From Antedon bifida (lineage: Eukaryota > Echinodermata > Crinoidea > Comatulida > Antedonidae), in contig OY727094.1 of NCBI GenBank assembly GCA_963402885.1, positions 15,688,501 to 15,752,500 on the forward strand: a stretch of 64,000 bases of DNA. The letters are read 5' to 3'. Made by a program: the position numbers and the translations under genes. The notes beneath the pieces were generated by a model that worked only from the letters and a program-made list of their open reading frames with translations, was not told the origin of the DNA and ran no database searches. Shown in pieces: positions 58,901 to 64,000 of this stretch (position 1 is its first letter; the number at the start of each line of letters is the position of its first letter).

Positions 58901-61900
58901 CATGACCACTGAATACTAGAAATAATAAAACAAAATGTATAATACATGACCACTGAATACTAGAAATAATAAAACAAAATGTATAATACATGACTACTGA
59001 ATACTAGAAATAATAAAACAAAATGTATAATACATGACCACTGAATACTAGAAATAATAAAACAAAATGTATAATACATGACCACTGAATACTGGAAATA
59101 ATAAAACAAAATGTATAATACATGACCACTGAATACTAGAAATAATAAACAAAATGTATAATACATGACCACTGAATACTAGAAATAATAAACAAAATGT
59201 ATAATACATGACTACTGAATACTAGAAATAATAAACAAAATGTATAATACATGACCACTGAATACTAGAAATAATAAAACAAAATGTATAATACATGACC
59301 ACTGAATACTAGAAATAATAAAACAAAATGTATAATACATGACCACTGAATACTAGAAATAATAAAACAAAATGTATAATACATGACCACTGAATACTAG
59401 AAATAATAAAACAAAATGTATAATACATGACCACTGAATACTAGAAATAATAAAACAAAATGTATAATACATGACCACTGAATACTAGAAATAATAAAAC
59501 AAAATGTATAATACATGACCACTGAATACTAGAAATAATAAAACAAAATGTATAATACATGACCACTGAATACTGGAAATAATAAAACAAAATGTATAAT
59601 ACATGACTACTGAATACTGGAAATAATAAAACAAAATGTATAATACATGACCACTGAATACTAGAAATAATAAAACAAAATGTATAATACATGACCACTG
59701 AATACTGGAAATAATAAAACAAAATGTATAATACATGACCACTGAATACTGGAAATAATAAACAAAATGTATAATACATGACCACTGAATACTAGAAATA
59801 ATAAAACAAAATGTATAATACATGACCACTGAATACTAGAAATAATAAAACAAAATGTATAATACATGACCACTGAATACTAGAAATAATAAAACAAAAT
59901 GTATAATACATGACCACTGAATACTAGAAATAATAAAACAAAATGTATAATACATGACCACTGAATACTAGAAATAATAAAACAAAATGTATAATACATG
60001 ACCACTGAATACTGGAAATAATAAAACAGAATGTATAATACATGACCACTGAATACTAGAAATAATAAAACAAAATGTATAATACATGACCACTGAATAC
60101 TAGAAATAATAAAACAAAATGTATAATACATGACCACTGAACACTAGAAATAATAAAACAAAATGTATAATACATGACCACTGAACACTAGAAATAATAA
60201 AACAAAATGTATAATACATGACCACTGAATACTAGAAATAATAAAACAAAATGTATAATACATGACCACTGAATACTGGAAATAATAAAACAGAATGTAT
60301 AATACATGACCACTGAATACTAGAAATAATAAAACAAAATGTATAATACATGACCACTGAATACTAGAAATAATAAAACAAAATGTATAATACATGACCA
60401 CTGAATACTAGAAATAATAAAACAAAATGTATAATACATGACCACTGAATACTAGAAATAATAAAACAAAATGTATAATACATGACCACTGAATACTAGA
60501 AATAATAAAACAAAATGTATAATACATGACCACTGAATACTGGAAATAATAAAACAGAATGTATAATACATGACCACTGAATACTGGAAATAATAAAACA
60601 AAATGTATAATACATGACCACTGAATACTGGAAATAATAAAACAAAATGTATAATACATGACCACTGAATACTAGAAATAATAAAACAAAATGTATAATA
60701 CATGACTACTGAATACTAGAAATAATAAAACAAAATGTATAATACATGACCACTGAATACTAGAAATAATAAAACAAAATGTATAATACATGACCACTGA
60801 ATACTGGAAATAATAAAACAAAATGTATAATACATGACCACTGAATACTAGAAATAATAAAACAAAATGTATAATACATGACCACTGAATACTAGAAATA
60901 ATAAAACAAAATGTATAATACATGACTACTGAATACTAGAAATAATAAAACAAAATGTATAATACATGACCACTGAATACTGGAAATAATAAAACAAAAT
61001 GTATAATACATGACCACTGAATACTGGAAATAATAAAACAAAATGTATAATACATGACCACTGAATACTGGAAATAATAAAACAAAATGTATAATACATG
61101 ACCACTGATCACTAGAAATAATAAAACAAAATGTATAATACATGACCACTGATCACTAGAAATAATAAAACAAAATGTATAATACATGACCACTGAATAC
61201 TGGAAATAATAAAACAAAATGTATAATACATGACCACTGAATACTAGAAATAATAAAACAAAATGTATAATACATGACCACTGAATACTAGAAATAATAA
61301 AACAAAATGTATAATACATGACCACTGAATACTGGAAATAATAAAACAAAATGTATAATACATGACCACTGAATACTAGAAATAATAAAACAAAATGTAT
61401 AATACATGACCACTGAATACTAGAAATAATAAAACAAAATGTATAATACATGACCACTGAATACTAGAAATAATAAAACAAAATGTATAATACATGACCA
61501 CTGAATACTGGAAATAATAAAACAAAATGTATAATACATGACCACTGAATACTAGAAATAATAAAACAGAATGTATAATACATGACCACTGAATACTGGA
61601 AATAATAAAACAAAATGTATAATACATGACCACTGAATACTAGAAATAATAAAACAAAATGTATAATACATGACCACTGAATACTAGAAATAATAAAACA
61701 AAATGTATAATACATGACCACTGAATACTAGAAATAATAAAACAAAATGTATAATACATGACCACTGAATACTAGAAATAATAAAACAAAATGTATAATA
61801 CATGATCACTGAATACTAGAAATAATAAAACAAAATGTATAATACATGACCACTGAATACTAGAAATAATAAAACAAAATGTATAATACATGACCACTGA

Positions 61901-63884
61901 ATACTAGAAATAATAAAACAAAATCAACTGTACACACAAACTAAAAGTTTAGTCTTGAGTGGGTAAAGAGTCATATAAGTAAAGAAGACATTATTAAAAG
62001 AAAGTTTAAAGTACAAATTGATCTCAATTTAACTTTGTGTCACCAAAATGTACAGAATTGATTTTAATTATAATCCTTCAATTTCCAAATTATACAAATT
62101 AGAAGTAGAAGTAGTAGAGAGATCAGAATGTAAATCCTCACAACTTAAAAGTGGTAAAATGTTCATACTGTACTCAATGACTTTAATATCTTTGCCTGTC
62201 AGACGCATCCAACACTATCCATGTCCATGGGAATCATGAAAGTTTATAATCTCAATATATCAAGAATTTCAAAAACTCTGAGATAGAGAAGAATAAGATT
62301 TGTGTGGAACTGTCTGGTTTAATTATCTGGTTTTGGCCTCTCCTCCTTTTGAACGTTTAAAAATGAAAAAAGGTAATAAAAGAAAAGTTTCACTATAACT
62401 CTGTTTTTTACCTAAATCATACCGCAGAGCGTTTTTATAGCTATTCAGCTTAGAACGAAGGCCTGCTTTGACTCCATAAAGTCAACAATGACAATAACTC
62501 AATTTAAGTTTTCCAAACCTGATCAATCTATTTCAGTTTTTGATGTTACTTTATTTTCAGGTATAGTAATGCTGTTATTGAATTTCTTTATGACATAATT
62601 TATTTTAAAATTTTATTTAAACATCTAAATTTCAATAATACCAGTTTTGTATGTTTTTACCTTGTAGAATGGTATCTCCTGAATCTGCAACAGCACCAGA
62701 AGCTGTATCTGTACCAGAAGGCACACCTGTGCAAGATTAAGTGTTGTATTATTATTATTTGTATAATGTAAAGAGGGACTACAGCGACAGGCCCATTGGG
62801 CCTTTTGTAGTCTCTCGACTATATATATTATATGCCATTGTTATGATATAATATTTTTGGTCAATAAATGTTTCTTGAATTGAATTGAATTGATTAAATG
62901 TGATGGTTAAATCATAAGAATGATTTCCAGTCAGTTTCATCATCATGTATCATTTATCACTCTCTTATATTTAAATTTAGACAGGCTTTAGCCCCCACCC
63001 TCACTAAAATTTAACAGCCATGTTAACTATTTTTCTGCAACCCGACCGATCGTTCATCATTTAGGCCCAGGCCTAGTTTATTAAAGTTGCAAAAAATATT
63101 ATTTTAATAAACGGTCATGTGAATAATGAACATTATGTGATCAACATGAAGTAGCGCTCTCAACGTTTGAATACAACGAAACTTTTCAATTACGTATTCA
63201 GCACACGGCCATGTGGCTTCCGTTTGGATCACGAGGCGAGAGATATAAATATACTGAACGATGAAAAAGCAGTCAATAATTATAAGCAGTTTTGTTATGT
63301 AATTGCTATAGAAAAATGTTTATAGCTGCATTAACTGAAGCTGCTGTTTTTGTGTGTGAGATTCTGGTGGTCATCAAAAAAAAGAATAATCCCTAAATCA
63401 GTCTTGAAAACGTCAGATAGATAGCTCTAGCCAATAGTATAATTATTATTGAATTATTGGTGAAATCATAATCATTGTTTTAAGAATATAAATAAATGAA
63501 ACACTATATAAATAATTTTATATTTACTGTATATATAATTAATATATTAATTAAAACACTACAGTAAACCTACTTGCACTCATTACATTATCTTAATTAT
63601 CAATATCATGTTTTTGTGTTAAAATAATTTTAGAGAAAGTAATGATTTTATCATGAATTGTTTGGCTTCTTCACCACTGTTTAAAATGATCAAAATGAAA
63701 TGTCTATTTTCAAAAAGATTTTATAGGCATATATTTAAACATGCTACATACAGCATGGCCATATATTATGCAATTGGTTATAACAAAAAATCCTTTTCTG
63801 TCTTAATTGACTTACTTCATTATAATAATAATAGACATAACATACCTTGGTTTGAACTTGATGTTCCAGCAACATCTGTATTTA
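55946..63884 (-). CDS. Unrecognised two-pass membrane protein, C-terminal exons (partial)
   Basis: Six minus-strand exons join without a frame break: 63846-63884, 62661-62726, 57563-57625, 56770-56788 (19 bp), 56363-56400 and 55946-56154 with stop. The first three each begin and end in phase 1 and encode a Ser/Thr/Gly/Asp-rich linker (NTDVAGTSSSNQ, PSGTDTASGAVADSGD, VQSNSPADPLLSSVNP). Then come HMRSFWKFLKEHW and two hydrophobic segments (VTVFCCCLLVIAVILMLCF and IGLGASLMFTSGVPLIWCV), and a polar tail ending AGRQTV. I do not recognise the family. It is likely an integral membrane protein whose N-terminal part lies beyond 64000. TM-proximal Cys residues could be palmitoylated. The intron 57626-62660 holds a 44-bp array. 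Confidence 0.7.
57140..57325 (+). mobile_element. L2/CR1-like LINE 3'-end fragment
   Basis: The plus strand reads TSVFKSLLKTHLFNL and a stop, then AAAGCGCATTGAGGC and TGTGCTATATCAAGTACC and an (ATT)n tail (about 57303-57322). It is the same tail type as 48768-49241. It lies in an intron of the membrane-protein gene, antisense to it. Confidence 0.6.
57740..61925. repeat. 44-bp minisatellite, about 95 copies
   Basis: Unit AAATAATAAAACAAAATGTA + TAATACATGACCACTGAATA + CTAG, repeated for about 4.2 kb with over 95% visible identity. Variants include CTGG for CTAG, GACTACTG for GACCACTG, CAGAATG, and a 43-bp unit lacking one A. The run of three 43-bp units with a GACTACTG member at about 58530-58625 recurs at about 59142-59240, so a block of about 613 bp (14 units) was duplicated. 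Minus-strand open frames are by-products. It lies in the intron 57626-62660 of the membrane-protein gene. Confidence 0.97.
61926..62655. other. Intron sequence
   Basis: A plus-strand frame at 62048-62239 has no support as a gene. No other feature is recognised between the array and the exon at 62661. Confidence 0.4.
62745..62895 (+). mobile_element. Retroposon 3' end with TTGAA tail
   Basis: GGGACTACAGCGACAGGCCC, GGGCCTTTTGTAGTCTCTCG and GGTCAATAAATGTTTCTTG are followed by TTGAATTGAATTGAATTG. CAGGCCCATTGGGCCTTTTG can form a small hairpin. It lies in an intron of the membrane-protein gene. Confidence 0.5.
62900..63840. other. Intron sequence
   Basis: Between the exons at 62726 and 63846. It is AT-rich with a GGCCCAGGCCTAG patch at about 63064. 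No element recognised. Confidence 0.4.
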
Positions 63885-64000
63885 CTGAAAAATATAATAA
63901 TACATTCAATAGATACTCAAATTCATATCACAAGTTCAAACACAGTCATGAATGCAACAGTGTATTTTATAAACAAGTTAGTTAGGGCTAATTCCAAATG

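Overview
This is AT-rich, intron-rich eukaryotic nuclear DNA. It has split genes with GT/AG introns, many transposon remnants and very large tandem arrays. The frequent TAGGCCTA words and the mix of families (THAP/P-element, PIF/Harbinger, L2/CR1-like LINEs, tRNA-derived SINEs) suggest a marine invertebrate deuterostome such as an echinoderm. That assignment is inference only. There is no bacterial-style gene organisation, CRISPR array, rRNA or convincing free tRNA.

Genes I can reconstruct by eye: (1) a minus-strand ankyrin-repeat gene, three exons at 10626-14528; (2) the last exon of a theta-class glutathione S-transferase, plus strand, 35327-35473, stranded between satellites; (3) OGFOD2, a 2-oxoglutarate/Fe(II) oxygenase, minus strand, 40719-45586, with at least six exons, an apparent frameshift and unresolved short linkers; (4) a THAP-domain P-element transposase, plus strand, 45764-49820, broken by frameshifts and a LINE insertion; (5) the 3' part of an unrecognised minus-strand two-pass membrane protein, 55946-63884, whose largest intron is mostly a 44-bp array of about 4.2 kb. 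A 203-codon minus-strand reading frame at 22821-23432 is unassigned.

Region by region: 0-9 kb is mostly transposons, with a LINE at 2502-5897 that holds a Harbinger element, which holds a foldback element. A second Harbinger lies at 7709-8561. 10-17 kb holds the ankyrin gene and a 99-bp array. 17-30 kb is sparse, with small repeats, SINEs, foldback elements and one arm of a 96-bp satellite. 30-41 kb is a strongly rearranged satellite district: a degenerate LINE reverse transcriptase, a 92-bp array, the GST exon with a 60-bp array, scrambled OGFOD2 fragments, a 42-bp array with a 342-bp higher-order repeat, and the other, inverted arm of the 96-bp satellite. 41-50 kb holds OGFOD2 and the divergent P-element. 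Arrays fill three OGFOD2 introns, including a 1.14-kb inverted-repeat transposon made of a 21-bp unit. 50-56 kb has a hairpin-forming array and a chain of Harbinger-like elements sharing TTA target sites. 56-64 kb is the membrane-protein gene.

Most long open frames in the window are by-products of arrays whose period is a multiple of three (21, 42, 96, 99 bp), or whose unit lacks stops, and are not genes.
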